Shown one piece after another: positions 9,433 to 18,740 of a stretch of 64,000 nt of DNA. Made by a program: the position numbers and the translations under genes. The stretch comes from Richelia sinica FACHB-800 (GTDB taxonomy: Bacteria; Cyanobacteriota; Cyanobacteriia; Cyanobacteriales; Nostocaceae), in the NCBI RefSeq assembly GCF_014698825.1, contig NZ_JACJTT010000001.1, forward strand, positions 186,001 to 250,000, in the 5' to 3' direction. The first letter of the stretch is position 1. Each line of letters starts with the position of its first letter. The notes beneath the pieces were generated by a model. The model did no database searches. It was not told the DNA's origin and was given only the letters and a program-made list of their open reading frames with translations.

Positions 9433-10764
9433 CTATAATTTCAAATGGGAATGATCCATTGATGTTTTGGAATTGACAGATGGAGCAGAAGTTAAATTTT
9501 GATTAGCAAAAAATATCCCCTCTTCATCTGGATTAAAACTATGATTTTCCCCAATTGTAGAGCTTACAGAGACTTGGCGTGGTAACTCGATTTTGAAAGT
9601 TGAGCCTACTCCTAACTGACTTTCTATAAAAATTTTTCCCCCCATCATTCGCACCAAAGCATCAACAATAGCTAATCCTAAACCAGTGCCTGGATATTGT
9701 CGGCTAATTCCTTGGTCTACTTGCTGAAAAGCTTCAAAAATTTGCTTAAAATCTTGAGGTGCAATCCCAATTCCTGTATCTTTAACAGTAATTGTCAGCC
9801 GATGATGATGTATTTCTTGCACCTCTAAGCAAACAGTGCCAGTTTCCGTGAATTTAATGGCATTGGCTAGTAAATTTACTAAAATCTGCCCAACTCTTTG
9901 GGGGTCATTAAATACCAAGCTATTTTGTAAATCCATGTGCACAGATAATTGGATTTTTTTACTTTCTGCTAAATAACGAACCTCCTCATATTTACTATTA
10001 ATTATCTGAGCTAAATCAAATATTTCCGGCTTCAGTTCTAATTTTCTCGCTTCGATTTTAGAAAAATCCAAAACTTCATTGAAGAGCATCAACAAATGTT
10101 TGCCATTATTTAATATGCGCTCTACCATATCAATTTGTTGACGATTCAAATATCCAAATTTAGGACGTAATAATATCTGGGAAAACCCAATAATAGCATT
10201 CATAGGCGTTCTTAGCTCATGGGATATTGTGGCTAAAAATTGCGACTTGAGTCTTGATGCTTCTAGTAACTTTAACTTTTGGGCATGAATTTTTTGTCTT
10301 TGTCTCTCCAATTCCTGATTTTTAAGATTTAGTTGTTCATAGGTTTCTTTTAGCTGTTGTCTTGCTAAATCTGCCTGCATTTCTGCTCGATATAGCCTAA
10401 TAGCATTTCTCAAAATTTGCGCTAATATTTCTGAAGACAACCTCGATTTACTTAGATAGTCAGTTGCTCCAGCATTCACTAACTCTAGTGCAGTATGTTC
10501 ATTGCCTTGGTTAGTGAGAATAACTAGCGGGACTTTGATATCTAAAGATCGTAACTTTTGAATTAATGTGAAGCTATTATCTGGCAAGCAATAGTCTATA
10601 AATACGCAGTCATAATAATTTGTTTGCAGAATATTCAGGGCATGATTACCATCATTAACTTCGTTGATGGTGATACTAAGACCTGCTTTATTCAAGGCTA
10701 AACGCACTGCCATTCGGTCTACTTCATCATCATCTACAACCAAAATTTTCAGCGGTTCTTTCAT
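9433..10764 (-). CDS. Hybrid response regulator/histidine kinase (REC-coiled coil-HisKA-HATPase)
   Basis: 443-aa soluble protein and first gene of a two-gene leftward unit. The receiver carries DDDEVDR and phospho-Asp 57 in CVFIDYCLPDNS; the usual KP dipeptide after the last strand is KS (DYLSKSRLS). A coiled coil (about 125-170) leads to DHp His 182 in TISHELRTPMNAI and a HATPase domain (NLLANAIKFTE, DTGIGIAPQD, GTGLGLAIV). The last ~40 residues are low complexity. With the following REC-kinase this makes a pair of receiver-gated kinases, a typical cyanobacterial phosphorelay arrangement. Signal unknown. Confidence 0.92.
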   Translation of the reverse strand: MKEPLKILVVDDDEVDRMAVRLALNKAGLSITINEVNDGNHALNILQTNYYDCVFIDYCLPDNSFTLIQKLRSLDIKVPLVILTNQGNEHTALELVNAGATDYLSKSRLSSEILAQILRNAIRLYRAEMQADLARQQLKETYEQLNLKNQELERQRQKIHAQKLKLLEASRLKSQFLATISHELRTPMNAIIGFSQILLRPKFGYLNRQQIDMVERILNNGKHLLMLFNEVLDFSKIEARKLELKPEIFDLAQIINSKYEEVRYLAESKKIQLSVHMDLQNSLVFNDPQRVGQILVNLLANAIKFTETGTVCLEVQEIHHHRLTITVKDTGIGIAPQDFKQIFEAFQQVDQGISRQYPGTGLGLAIVDALVRMMGGKIFIESQLGVGSTFKIELPRQVSVSSTIGENHSFNPDEEGIFFANQNLTSAPSVNSKTSMDHSHLKL

Positions 10765-11997
10765 TGGTTTTTGTTTTCGCTGTCAAATACAGGTTGGTGT
10801 ACTGCATTGTTGTTTTCAAAATATTTACTAACGGAAAATAGGGAAATTAACTTTCATGAAAAAAATACAATTTTTATATTTAATTCTTTTCACTCCTCTT
10901 ATAATTAACACCCAATCATATGGAAAATGTCTTTCACAATTGGTAAATTACTTGATAATTTTTCTAAAATTATCAGCAGTGATTGATTGATAAAAAAGTT
11001 TTTTACTAGTGGAGCAGTTATTATTGATAGATAATCTGCTTCAAAAATTATCACTTTCTAGGTGATGGTTATTCTCTACTCAAAGACATAGAACTAGCTG
11101 AAAGTACAATACAATACTTTAACTATCTCAACATAAATTGTAAATGAGTAAATCATTGATCGTCCTCACCCATTAGTGAGAGTTGCATAGAAACATTGTG
11201 TACCATCAGCTTGAGCAGTTTTACTAAGTTAATCAGGATATATATAACCTATCTTTAATGATTGAAAATTACACAACCAAAATGATTGCATAGCAGGATG
11301 AAATATTGTCTGCTTGCAGTTTAGATATCCTGGGTATTATGGGAAAAAATTATCGTTTTTGGGTGAGAAAATAAATAGCGATCGCATGATGGCAGAAGAC
11401 AACCATCACTATTGATTGCCAATGGTGAATGATATTCTCTTTCAGCCGCAATCAGCATGATTTATATGCTAGCCTTGATCAAAACGAGCAATAGATTTTA
11501 ATCAATGGTTAGCTGGATTATTTCCAATTAATCGGGATATAGCGTATTTAATCAAATTTAAATACGCTAGATAGCCCGTAATCACTTTTTGTCGAGTATC
11601 AATTGGGAATATTTTCCCCAATAGGAAACTCTAGCTGAATTACAGCAGCACCCACAGAGATGAAATAAAACCAGTGTGTTAGTCTTGCCCCCTCGGAGAT
11701 TGGAGAACTTTTGTTTTGGTCTTTCTGAAGATATAGGTGGGAAATGATGAAAATAGATTCATCAGGGAGTATTCGTAAGATTGAGCATCTGTTTCAATAA
11801 TTTCATTGGTTTCGGGGAAAATAGCTATATCTCTGTAGCTAGATATTTAGTTAGAAATTGAGAAAAAAGAAAAAATTTCTTATTTCCAGCGATGGATGCT
11901 GACCATCCAAAAGATCATCTATCGTTGGTTTGGGAAAAGTTAGATCGAATTATTAAGAAATTGAGATTTTGAGGTTGAGATAAGTATTGAGATCATC
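10765..11997. other. 1.2 kb gene-free region between divergent signalling genes
   Basis: Unusually long for this window. It contains one strong hairpin (listed separately), a HIP1 octamer near 11379 and many A/T runs. The best ORF is 10856-10990 on the plus strand (44 codons, hydrophobic N-terminus), which I do not regard as supported. A small RNA gene or long 5' leader for the NarL-type regulator is possible. No tRNA-like fold or known riboswitch recognised. Confidence 0.4.
11533..11578. other. Strong hairpin in the long intergenic region
   Basis: Perfect 10-bp arms AGCGTATTTA / TAAATACGCT (11541-11550 and 11559-11568) with an 8-nt loop, extended by an outer CGGG/CCCG pairing (11533-11536 and 11575-11578) across a small internal bulge. 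A short T run follows at about 11587. It may be the terminator of an unannotated RNA or a structured leader. No gene ends nearby to explain it. Confidence 0.5.
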
Positions 11998-12729
11998 ATG
12001 GGTGTAAAAATGAGTGAGATTAGCATCGTTTTAATAGAAGATCATGATTTGACTCGGATGGGGTTAAGGGCTGCATTACAGTCCTATACTGGACTCAGAG
12101 TAGTTGGTGAAGCAGCAAATGCCACCCAAGGATTAAAGCTGTTGGAAAACAGTAAACCGGATGTAGCGGTGGTGGATATTGGCTTACCGGATATGGATGG
12201 AATTGAACTAACTCGCAAGTTTAAACGTTATCTAGCAGAAACAGGACAAATGACAAAAGTTCTGATTCTGACTATGGATCATAGCGAAGATGCTGTTTTG
12301 GCAGCTTTTGCGGCTGGTGCAGATTCCTATTATATGAAAGAAACTAGTATTAATAAGTTAACCGAAGCCATACAGGCAACTTTCTACGGCAACTCTTGGA
12401 TTGATCCGGCAATTGCGAATGTGGTATTGCGGAAAATGCGTCAAGGTTTACCAGGGGATAGTCCATCTGCTGATAAGCCAAAAACAGTGAAAATTGAAGC
12501 TTTAGCAACGGAGTATGAACAAGTTTTAGAAACTTATCCACTGACCCAACGAGAGTTAGAAATCTTAGAGTTGATTGTTGCTGGTTGCAGTAATGGTCAA
12601 ATTGCGGAAAAACTATATATTACGGTGGGTACTGTAAAAACTCACGTTCGCAATATTTTAAATAAGTTATGTGCGGATGACCGTACCCAAGCCGCAGTAC
12701 GTGCTTTGCGTTCGGGTTTGGTAGCTTAA
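11998..12729 (+). CDS. NarL/FixJ (LuxR-type HTH) response regulator
   Basis: 243 aa. Receiver at about 8-130 (Asp 60 in VAVVDIGLPDMDG, the acidic pair in LIEDHD, Lys in YYMKETS), then a linker and a LuxR-type helix-turn-helix at about 178-243 (LTQRELEILELIVAGCSNGQIAEKL ... TVGTVKTHVRNILNKL). It is therefore a phosphorylation-dependent transcription factor. No kinase lies directly beside it; the nearest are the two REC-kinases across the 1.2 kb gap. Start ATG 11998; an ATG four codons later (MSEISIV) fits the usual N-terminus of the family equally well. Confidence 0.92.
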   Translation: MGVKMSEISIVLIEDHDLTRMGLRAALQSYTGLRVVGEAANATQGLKLLENSKPDVAVVDIGLPDMDGIELTRKFKRYLAETGQMTKVLILTMDHSEDAVLAAFAAGADSYYMKETSINKLTEAIQATFYGNSWIDPAIANVVLRKMRQGLPGDSPSADKPKTVKIEALATEYEQVLETYPLTQRELEILELIVAGCSNGQIAEKLYITVGTVKTHVRNILNKLCADDRTQAAVRALRSGLVA

Positions 12730-12780
12730 CTAACTTAAGATTTTGGATTGACCCAATAGATGATTCACTTGCTAGGTAAG

Positions 12781-14091
12781 TTATAGTATCGCCTGCAAAG
12801 TTTCGGCAATGCGTTTTGCTGCACCTGGCTTTCCTAGACGCTGAACACCATTTTCAGCGATGATTTGCAATAGGTCAGGATTTTTAAACAGAGACTGGAT
12901 GACTGGGGCTACCTTTGCTGGCTGGTCTACTAGAATCAGAGATGTTCCTAAAAGACGACTCTGTGCTTCTGCAAAACCAGGATTGTATTGGGGGCCTGTA
13001 CCGGGAATAGCGATCGCTGGTTTACCTAAACCAACAAATTGTTCTGTGGCTGTCCCTGCCATAGCGATCGCTACATCACCCAAATGCAAACAGTCATTGT
13101 AAGCAGTTTGGGTCAATACTAAGTAAGCATTTTTTTGTTGAAAAGTCAAACAATTCGGGTCGGGCAGTGGGAGAGGAGATACTTGACTAGCACGCCAACC
13201 TTGGATTTGTAGAGTTTGGGTCAATATATTACAGTCTAAACCAGGAGCGATCGCCCCTAAGAAAATCACCCTTCCGTCTGAAGACACAATTGCCTCTGGT
13301 TCACGAAAACTCGCCAACACAGCCGATACAGCCACCATCATTAATTCCCAATTATTGTAAGCTTCTGGGGCACGGGAACCGGGGAGAAGAGTGACAATTA
13401 AAGGACGAGTCACTTCTGAATTTTGATCATCAGTATCATCAAACGGGTGGCTGGTCAAACTGGGTTCCAAGCCATCCATCATCGGATTACCCAAATCAAA
13501 GGCAGGAATGTGAAACTGTTGTAATATTCTGGCTGTCAGTGCATCTCTTGGAAAGACTGCCCGACAACGACGACGACTCATTAACCACCTTTCCCAAGGA
13601 TGATAAACCGAACCAGAAAAGTTTTCCCACCAAGCGGATTTGGAATTTCTGGTTAACATATCAGTTTCGTCCCGTACATAATATTCTGATTTAGCAGTAC
13701 CTACAAATCCATAATTAGTACCGCTAATCGCTGCAAATAATAGAGGGACAATATCACCCACTGCCAAAATCGCCGATTGGTGACCTAATTTTCTGTGTGA
13801 CCGCACCCAGCGACGTACAGACTTGATTTGTTCCCAGGTCAGTTTTAACAAACCACCCTGGACATCGCGCATCAGTTGGCGACCATCCATATAAATAAAG
13901 CCACCAGAAGGCATATTTTGGACTGCACCAATAATGGGAATATTCGCTTGTTGATAAGCACGTCCTTCACCAACTATTGGTAAAGCAAAAATATTTGTAG
14001 GTGTAGGTAGCTGTTGCAGTGCTTGTACAATCCGAACAGCAATGATATCTTCTCCATGTCCGTTGCTTAAAACGAGTAATTGTAAGGTCAT
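12781..14091 (-). CDS. LpxB-related glycosyltransferase-like protein of cyanobacteria and plants
   Basis: 436 aa. The N-terminus LLVLSNGHGEDIIAVRIVQAL and later GTATEQFVGLGKPAIAIPG are typical of GT-B proteins in the lipid-A-disaccharide-synthase-related family (TIGR03492-like). Members are common in cyanobacteria, but their sugar donor and product are, to my knowledge, not established. It has no signal peptide. The gene lies downstream of the sugar kinase on the same strand, 126 bases apart with a palindromic repeat between, so co-transcription is uncertain. It converges with the NarL-type regulator gene, 51 bases apart. Confidence 0.8.
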   Translation of the reverse strand: MTLQLLVLSNGHGEDIIAVRIVQALQQLPTPTNIFALPIVGEGRAYQQANIPIIGAVQNMPSGGFIYMDGRQLMRDVQGGLLKLTWEQIKSVRRWVRSHRKLGHQSAILAVGDIVPLLFAAISGTNYGFVGTAKSEYYVRDETDMLTRNSKSAWWENFSGSVYHPWERWLMSRRRCRAVFPRDALTARILQQFHIPAFDLGNPMMDGLEPSLTSHPFDDTDDQNSEVTRPLIVTLLPGSRAPEAYNNWELMMVAVSAVLASFREPEAIVSSDGRVIFLGAIAPGLDCNILTQTLQIQGWRASQVSPLPLPDPNCLTFQQKNAYLVLTQTAYNDCLHLGDVAIAMAGTATEQFVGLGKPAIAIPGTGPQYNPGFAEAQSRLLGTSLILVDQPAKVAPVIQSLFKNPDLLQIIAENGVQRLGKPGAAKRIAETLQAIL

Positions 14092-14166
14092 AAATGAGGG
14101 AAATTAAAATTAAAAATATTCTGTAGACATCTGGCGAAAATGAAATATGGGTTTTCAACAACCCCT

Positions 14167-14194
14167 GTAGAGACGTTGTATACAACGTCTCTAC
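14167..14194. repeat. 28-bp perfect palindrome (GTAGAGACGTTG-type)
   Basis: A perfect inverted repeat starting GTAGAGACGTTGTA and ending with its complement TACAACGTCTCTAC, without a loop. It lies between the sugar kinase and the LpxB-like gene. GTAGAGA...TCTCTAC ends recur in the hairpin at 19317-19349, so this looks like one member of a dispersed palindromic family common in Nostoc-type genomes. It may attenuate or terminate transcription between the two genes. Confidence 0.85.
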
Positions 14195-14217
14195 ATCCAT
14201 TACCACCAGAGGTCTTG

Positions 14218-15468
14218 TCAATACAAATGATATCCCCTGGCTAACAAGGCTGTTCCATAGGCTGCTTCAGTCTGAACTGAGGGAACCACAGGGACTTTTA
14301 AATATTTAGTGCGAATAGCTGTCCAGGTAGAATTAGCAGCACCACCACCCGCTGTGTACACATGGGTGAGTTGATCTGCACCAAGTTGCTGCAATAATTC
14401 ATAGCCTTGGGCTTCGATTCTGGCCATACTTTCTAATAAGCCATGTAAAAATTCTCTGGGTGTGTCGGGATGGGGATCAAGTTTTGGTGGCAGGTGGGGA
14501 TCATTAATGGGAAAGCGATCGCCTGGTGTCAACAAGGGATAATAATCTAAATTACTAGCTTGCGCTGGATCTATTTCCTGACTCAATTGGCGTAATTCTT
14601 CATCGGTAAAAAATTTTCTTAGCACTGCACCACCAGTATTAGAAGCACCACCAGTCAGCCATAAGTCCCCCAACCGATGACTATAAATTCCATATCGCGC
14701 ATCTTCAACACGGGTACGACTTAACAGTTTCAGTACCAAGGTGGAACCCAAAGAAGTCACCGCTTCCCCTGGCAATTTTGCCCCACTGGCTAAAAAAGCC
14801 GCAATACTATCTGTTGTTCCTGCACAGACGACACAATCACGACGTAAGCCAAATTTAGAGGCAATTTCTGGTTGCAACTCGCCGATGGGTGCTCCTGGGG
14901 CCAAAACAGTTGGTAACTGAATGGGAATTTGTAACTGTTCTAGCCATTGGGGATAACACAATTGTTCTACATCGTAGCCCAATTTTAGGGCATTATGGTA
15001 ATCACTAATACCTAACTGACCATGGAGCAAAAAAGCTAGCCAATCAGCTTGGTGCAGTAAATATTTAGCTTGGGGAAAATTTGGTAAACCCTCCATCCAT
15101 AGCAATTTTGCTAGGCTAGAAGTAGCACTTAATACAGTATGTTTAGGTGGGGCAGCAGTCTTTAAGAATTCCAACATTGTCCCACCCCGTGGGTCGTTGT
15201 ACAAAAGGGGAAAATCCACAGGACGGCCAGCACTATCGGTGAGGAGGATAGTAGAAGAAGTACCATTAATCGCGATCGCATCAATTCCTGACCGCAATTG
15301 ACCCGGAATCTGGGCTAATAAGCTCCACAAAGCCTCCTGCCAACAAATTAACCAATCAGCGCCATTTTGCCAAGGATGACGCATTTGCGCCAAAATAACT
15401 CCCTCCTCATCAATCACCACTGCCCTAGCGCCAGAAGTCCCAAAATCAACACCCAAAAACAAAGACAT
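14218..15468 (-). CDS. FGGY-family carbohydrate kinase (probable D-ribulose/xylulose-type kinase)
   Basis: About 416 aa. The phosphate-binding motif LFLGVDFGTSGARAVVID is at the N-terminus. Substrate-site and adenosine motifs follow in order (GTTDSIAAFLASGAKLPGEAVTSLGST, GGASNTGGAVLRKF, YTAGGGAANSTWTAIRTKYL). Length and motifs match the small FGGY kinases of cyanobacteria and plant chloroplasts, one of which (from Synechococcus) is reported to phosphorylate D-ribulose. Substrate here is inferred. I chose ATG 15468; an in-frame TTG two codons upstream is less likely. It is followed by the LpxB-like gene. Confidence 0.85.
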   Translation of the reverse strand: MSLFLGVDFGTSGARAVVIDEEGVILAQMRHPWQNGADWLICWQEALWSLLAQIPGQLRSGIDAIAINGTSSTILLTDSAGRPVDFPLLYNDPRGGTMLEFLKTAAPPKHTVLSATSSLAKLLWMEGLPNFPQAKYLLHQADWLAFLLHGQLGISDYHNALKLGYDVEQLCYPQWLEQLQIPIQLPTVLAPGAPIGELQPEIASKFGLRRDCVVCAGTTDSIAAFLASGAKLPGEAVTSLGSTLVLKLLSRTRVEDARYGIYSHRLGDLWLTGGASNTGGAVLRKFFTDEELRQLSQEIDPAQASNLDYYPLLTPGDRFPINDPHLPPKLDPHPDTPREFLHGLLESMARIEAQGYELLQQLGADQLTHVYTAGGGAANSTWTAIRTKYLKVPVVPSVQTEAAYGTALLARGYHLY

Positions 15469-15696
15469 AAACAATTCAAAATAAAAAATTAAGAAATATA
15501 GAGAAAATCAACCCTTCAGCAGATTGTGATGTGCAATGGAGATGTAAAGTTGTATGAATAAAAAGCACAAATCCGTAGCACTCAAACACTGTTTTTGTTG
15601 CATCTTGTAACAAGATATTCCCCAATCTTGGCAAAACAGTGAAAAGTAGTAAACGAAGTGTTCAAAGTCTAATCCCACCTTAGGAGGGTTTCCACT

Positions 15697-15792
15697 ATGA
15701 CTATCTCAGATACTCAAGTGTACATCGCTATGGTTGTAGCTCTGATCCCAGGACTTCTGGCTTGGCGGTTAGCTACAGAACTTTACAAATAA
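15697..15792 (+). CDS. psaM: Photosystem I reaction centre subunit XII (PsaM)
   Basis: A 31-codon gene encoding a single transmembrane helix: it begins MTISDTQVYIAMVVALIPG and ends LAWRLATELYK. The SDTQ start, the hydrophobic core and the RL(S/A)TELYK end are the hallmarks of PsaM, which sits at the trimer interface of photosystem I in the thylakoid membrane. A strong ribosome-binding site AGGAGG (15682-15687) lies 9 bases before the ATG, which fixes the start. It appears monocistronic. Confidence 0.96.
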   Translation: MTISDTQVYIAMVVALIPGLLAWRLATELYK

Positions 15793-16129
15793 CAGCAAGA
15801 TGTGACACGGTTAGAAGACTGATAATCCTGGCATGACAGAGAGTTATTTCCATAGGCAAAAGATGGTAAACCATCCCATCCTGGGAAACATCCACTCTGG
15901 ATGCCAGGTTATTTTTTTGGGACAACAGGGGAAATATAGTTTGAAGGGCAGAAATCAATACTGTCATCTGTCATGGGTTAAGTCTTACCTATTTACACCA
16001 CTGATGTCATTGACCATCTATTTAAATTTTCCAAAAATGAAGTAAGATCGCAGCTAACTCATGCGCCAATTAGCACCTATGTGCTATTGACGGTACTTAA
16101 CCTACTCCAGCGAGGCTCTTTTTAGTATC
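15793..16129. other. Intergenic region after psaM
   Basis: About 340 bases between psaM and a hypothetical membrane protein gene. A 70-codon open frame at 15833-16045 has no ribosome site or recognisable features and is probably chance. No clear terminator for psaM was found. Confidence 0.4.
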
Positions 16130-16537
16130 ATGAACGCATTTGAACCGAGCAGACCCCCGCTACAGCCACTAGAACAACCTAGAGCCGTTAGCAGACCAAA
16201 AAAACATCTGCGTCAACGCGCTTATAAAGTTTTGGCAGTAGAAACAACAGCCAAAATTACTGTTAATTTACTGGTTGGTGCAGCAGCCGTCTCTGGCCTA
16301 GTTCAACTTTTACCTTATCACTGGTCACAACAAGACAAGCTGCGGGAAATCCGCACGGAAGTAAAAGTGATGGAAGCACGGGTCAATAACTTACAAACGG
16401 AATTTAGCCGTAATTTTGACCCCAGCCAAACCAAAAGCATTATGCAGCAGCAATCATACCGTTTAGACCCTAATCAACGGCAAATTGTGTTAACGAACGA
16501 AGACCAGACAGAAAAACAATCAGCATCAACACCCTGA
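16130..16537 (+). CDS. Conserved-type hypothetical protein, one membrane helix plus coiled coil
   Basis: 135 aa. The N-terminus is Pro-rich and basic (RPKKHLRQRAYKV). It is followed by one membrane segment at about 43-63 (ITVNLLVGAAAVSGLVQLLPY), a likely coiled coil at about 70-95 (KLREIRTEVKVMEARVNNLQTEF) and a polar Gln-rich tail. The topology resembles small bitopic scaffold or divisome proteins, but no sequence family is recognised and no function is assigned. ATG start. A dispersed repeat begins 30 bases after the stop. Confidence 0.75.
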   Translation: MNAFEPSRPPLQPLEQPRAVSRPKKHLRQRAYKVLAVETTAKITVNLLVGAAAVSGLVQLLPYHWSQQDKLREIRTEVKVMEARVNNLQTEFSRNFDPSQTKSIMQQQSYRLDPNQRQIVLTNEDQTEKQSASTP

Positions 16538-16873
16538 AGCGAATAGTATTAATATTTGCCCTGTCTATGTATAGTAGGTGACAGGCGACAACTCGACTAC
16601 GCTCAGTGCATCGCAGGTGACAGTGCTAAAAGCCTTTGGTATCCAAGTTTTAGCTTTAGTTAATGTCCTAACTGCCTTGTCTACATGCTGTATCAAAAGA
16701 AGATAAATTGGTAGCCGTGACAACAGCTAATAGTTAAAAAATAATTATGGAAGAGTTATCAGTTTATTATCTATTAGCGCATCGGTACAACAATGTCGCT
16801 ACAAGAACGTCACTTGACTCTATATTCAAAGTTTAAAGAAATTTAATTAAATTTTGATGATGGAGTTGAAGGC
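16538..16873. other. Convergent intergenic region
   Basis: Lies between the ends of two convergent genes and is largely filled by copy A of a dispersed repeat (listed separately). The remaining ~180 bases show no ORF or obvious terminator. Confidence 0.45.
16567..16692 (+). repeat. Dispersed ~126-bp intergenic repeat, copy A
   Basis: Contains TATAGTAGGTGACAGG, a variable middle, then AGTGCTAAAAGCC ... AAGTTTTAG ... TTAATGTCCTAACTG and ends near CTTGTCTACATGCTGTA. The right half (from 16622) matches copies at 31311-31436 (same orientation) and 45683-45791 (reverse). No coding potential. It sits just past a gene stop. Confidence 0.85.
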
Positions 16874-17599
16874 TTACCAATCAGTCTGCTGAGGATGCAG
16901 TAATTCGTTTAACCAGTTTTCTAGTTGTAAACGCAAGCGATAGCCAGAAACATCTTGATTGTTGTGGAAAAATGGTAATTGTGTGAGAGCGCGTTGGTAA
17001 TCAGCGATCGCACAATTCCAGTCACCCCACAGATGATAAGTCCGGCCACGTTCAGCCCAAATGTGACCTTTTAGTTGACCAAACAGCAGTACAATCTCAA
17101 AATTTTCTATGGCTTCTGCATATTGACCTAAATCGCGCAAAGTAATGCCACGATTAATCCAAGCGCGGACATGACTAGGATTTAAATCCAATGCTTGGTC
17201 ATAATCAGCTAATGCTACAGTTAATTCTCCACAGGCTGCATAGTAATTAGCACGGTTATTGTAGGCGCTAGCCAGCTTAGGATTGATGGCAATGGCAGTG
17301 TTATAGTCACGCACCGCTTTTTGACCATCACCACTTTGGAAGTAAATCAGTCCTCGGTTGTTGTAATCAACTGCACTGTCAGGATGACGATTAATTAATT
17401 CAGTTAAAAGAGCGATCGCTTCTCGATATTCTCCTTGTTGGGCTAACTTCAGTGCCAAAGAACGTAAAGAACTGTCCTCTAATCTATATTCTCCCCCTGG
17501 GTTGACTCCCAGAGTTCTTGTAGACAAAGTTTTTTTACCCTCAGACTGACAAAAGGGATATTGTTGACGACCAGAAGTTAAAAAAGGGTGATTATCCAT
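16874..17599 (-). CDS. TPR-repeat protein
   Basis: 241 aa with about five tetratricopeptide repeats (about 45-215), e.g. GEYREAIALLTELINRHPDSAVDYNNRGLIY and LTVALADYDQALDLNPSHVRAWINRG. Such repeats form a protein-binding superhelix. The first ~45 residues are polar and unlike TPR. There is no signal peptide or catalytic motif. ATG start 17599. Partner and role are unknown; comparable TPR proteins are abundant in Nostocales. Confidence 0.85.
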   Translation of the reverse strand: MDNHPFLTSGRQQYPFCQSEGKKTLSTRTLGVNPGGEYRLEDSSLRSLALKLAQQGEYREAIALLTELINRHPDSAVDYNNRGLIYFQSGDGQKAVRDYNTAIAINPKLASAYNNRANYYAACGELTVALADYDQALDLNPSHVRAWINRGITLRDLGQYAEAIENFEIVLLFGQLKGHIWAERGRTYHLWGDWNCAIADYQRALTQLPFFHNNQDVSGYRLRLQLENWLNELLHPQQTDW

Positions 17600-18262
17600 G
17601 TTTTACTGCCTCAAACACTGGCTGTGTAAAAATAAATGCTACTGACTAGAGCCTGGAATCTGTACCTGTGGTGGTTTGAGCCACCCATTCACAACACCAT
17701 TACCTACATTCTTTCTTTGTGCTCCCCAAACGCATAAACTCCAATTCACCCATCCTCCACCTTGCGGCACCCTTGATTTCTCTAGAGTTTATCCTTGCTT
17801 TAGCAAGTAAAAATTACTCACTAACACAATTAAGCCTCAAACCTAATAATGTATACTTCATACCTAAGTTCAATTCCAGAAACAGTAAAAATTCAAAGTA
17901 TGAAGTGTACAGTATGAAGGATGAGGGGTACTTCCCCGTCCATCAAGAATGCAGTAAGAGATAAGAACGTTGAAGGAGTGCATTACCCCATGTGTACAAT
18001 ACCCCGCACCAAATCTGCTTACTGATATAACTAAACATCAAAGATGAAATCCCCTATCCTTCATACTTTCTAGGCATTTTCGCCTTTTTTCCCAATCCTT
18101 CATACTTTCTTAAGTGAGAGCAACAGTTGATAGAATGCCAACAAGCTTGGAAATAAGTAAGAGCGAAAGGGAGAAGGATGCACAGAATAAGGCAAAGAAA
18201 TCAATACTGTCAGCTATTCGCTTTTACCTGTCACCTATCAAATATCACCTATTAAATTGCTC
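17600..18262. other. Repeat-rich intergenic region
   Basis: About 660 bases between divergent genes. The motif CTTCATAC or its complement occurs five times: an imperfect inverted repeat pair (17851-17863 and 17898-17910, 12 of 13 positions), AGTATGAAGG (17911-17920), and a 16-bp direct repeat beginning ATCCTTCATAC at 18056 and 18095. ACCTGTCACCT-type repeats occur just before 18262. An 81-codon frame inside (17719-17964) looks like chance. Confidence 0.55.
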
Positions 18263-18727
18263 ATGACAAAAACAACTTCCTACCCCAACGCGGCTGACCT
18301 CACCGCAGATGACTACATTGTCCTGGGTTTGGCTACTTGCTTTGTTAAAGAAGAGGGAGAATTGCATCAAATTGATGTAATTGAACCTATTCCTTCAGCT
18401 GCCCTAGAAGCCATCTTAAAAGGCATTCCTACCTCCTACAAATTGGCTCAAGCCACAACTTTAGGGTCTGTACTGGACGGTGAACAACCCCTATTACCAG
18501 AAGGGTTTCCAGAGTCAACCCAGTTTGGAGAGGACTTTGTATTAAGAGTAATTGCGGCTGCACGTACATACAAACGTCGCGAAGTAGCCCAATCTCTGAT
18601 TCCTTTAGGTACAACTAAAACCGATCTGAATTATTCTTTAGAACGTAAACGGCTGCTCAATGCCACTAGAGTTGTCACGAAAGAAGACAACGTTAAACAA
18701 CACGCTTACACACACAAAGTCCTTTAA
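18263..18727 (+). CDS. Hypothetical protein, soluble
   Basis: 154 aa from ATG 18263 (a TTG two codons upstream is also in frame). The N-terminal half is acidic and amphipathic (ADLTADDYIVLGLATCFVKEEGELHQIDVIEPIPSAALEAI); the C-terminal part is basic (RTYKRREVAQSLIP, ERKRLLNATRVV). There is no membrane helix or signal peptide, and I do not recognise the family. It is followed 13 bases later by a glutathione S-transferase gene on the same strand, so the two are probably one operon, hinting at a detoxification or redox link (inference only). Confidence 0.75.
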   Translation: MTKTTSYPNAADLTADDYIVLGLATCFVKEEGELHQIDVIEPIPSAALEAILKGIPTSYKLAQATTLGSVLDGEQPLLPEGFPESTQFGEDFVLRVIAAARTYKRREVAQSLIPLGTTKTDLNYSLERKRLLNATRVVTKEDNVKQHAYTHKVL

Positions 18728-18740
18728 TTCAGAGGTAATC

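Noticed and set aside
10856-10990. 44-codon plus-strand frame with hydrophobic start (MKKIQFLYLILF...)
   Set aside because: Very AT-rich context where such hydrophobic frames arise by chance; no ribosome site and no further features.
15833-16045. 70-aa frame after psaM
   Set aside because: No ribosome site, unusual composition, no domain; likely chance.
17719-17964. 81-aa frame in the repeat-rich gap
   Set aside because: Built across repeats, with no coding signals.
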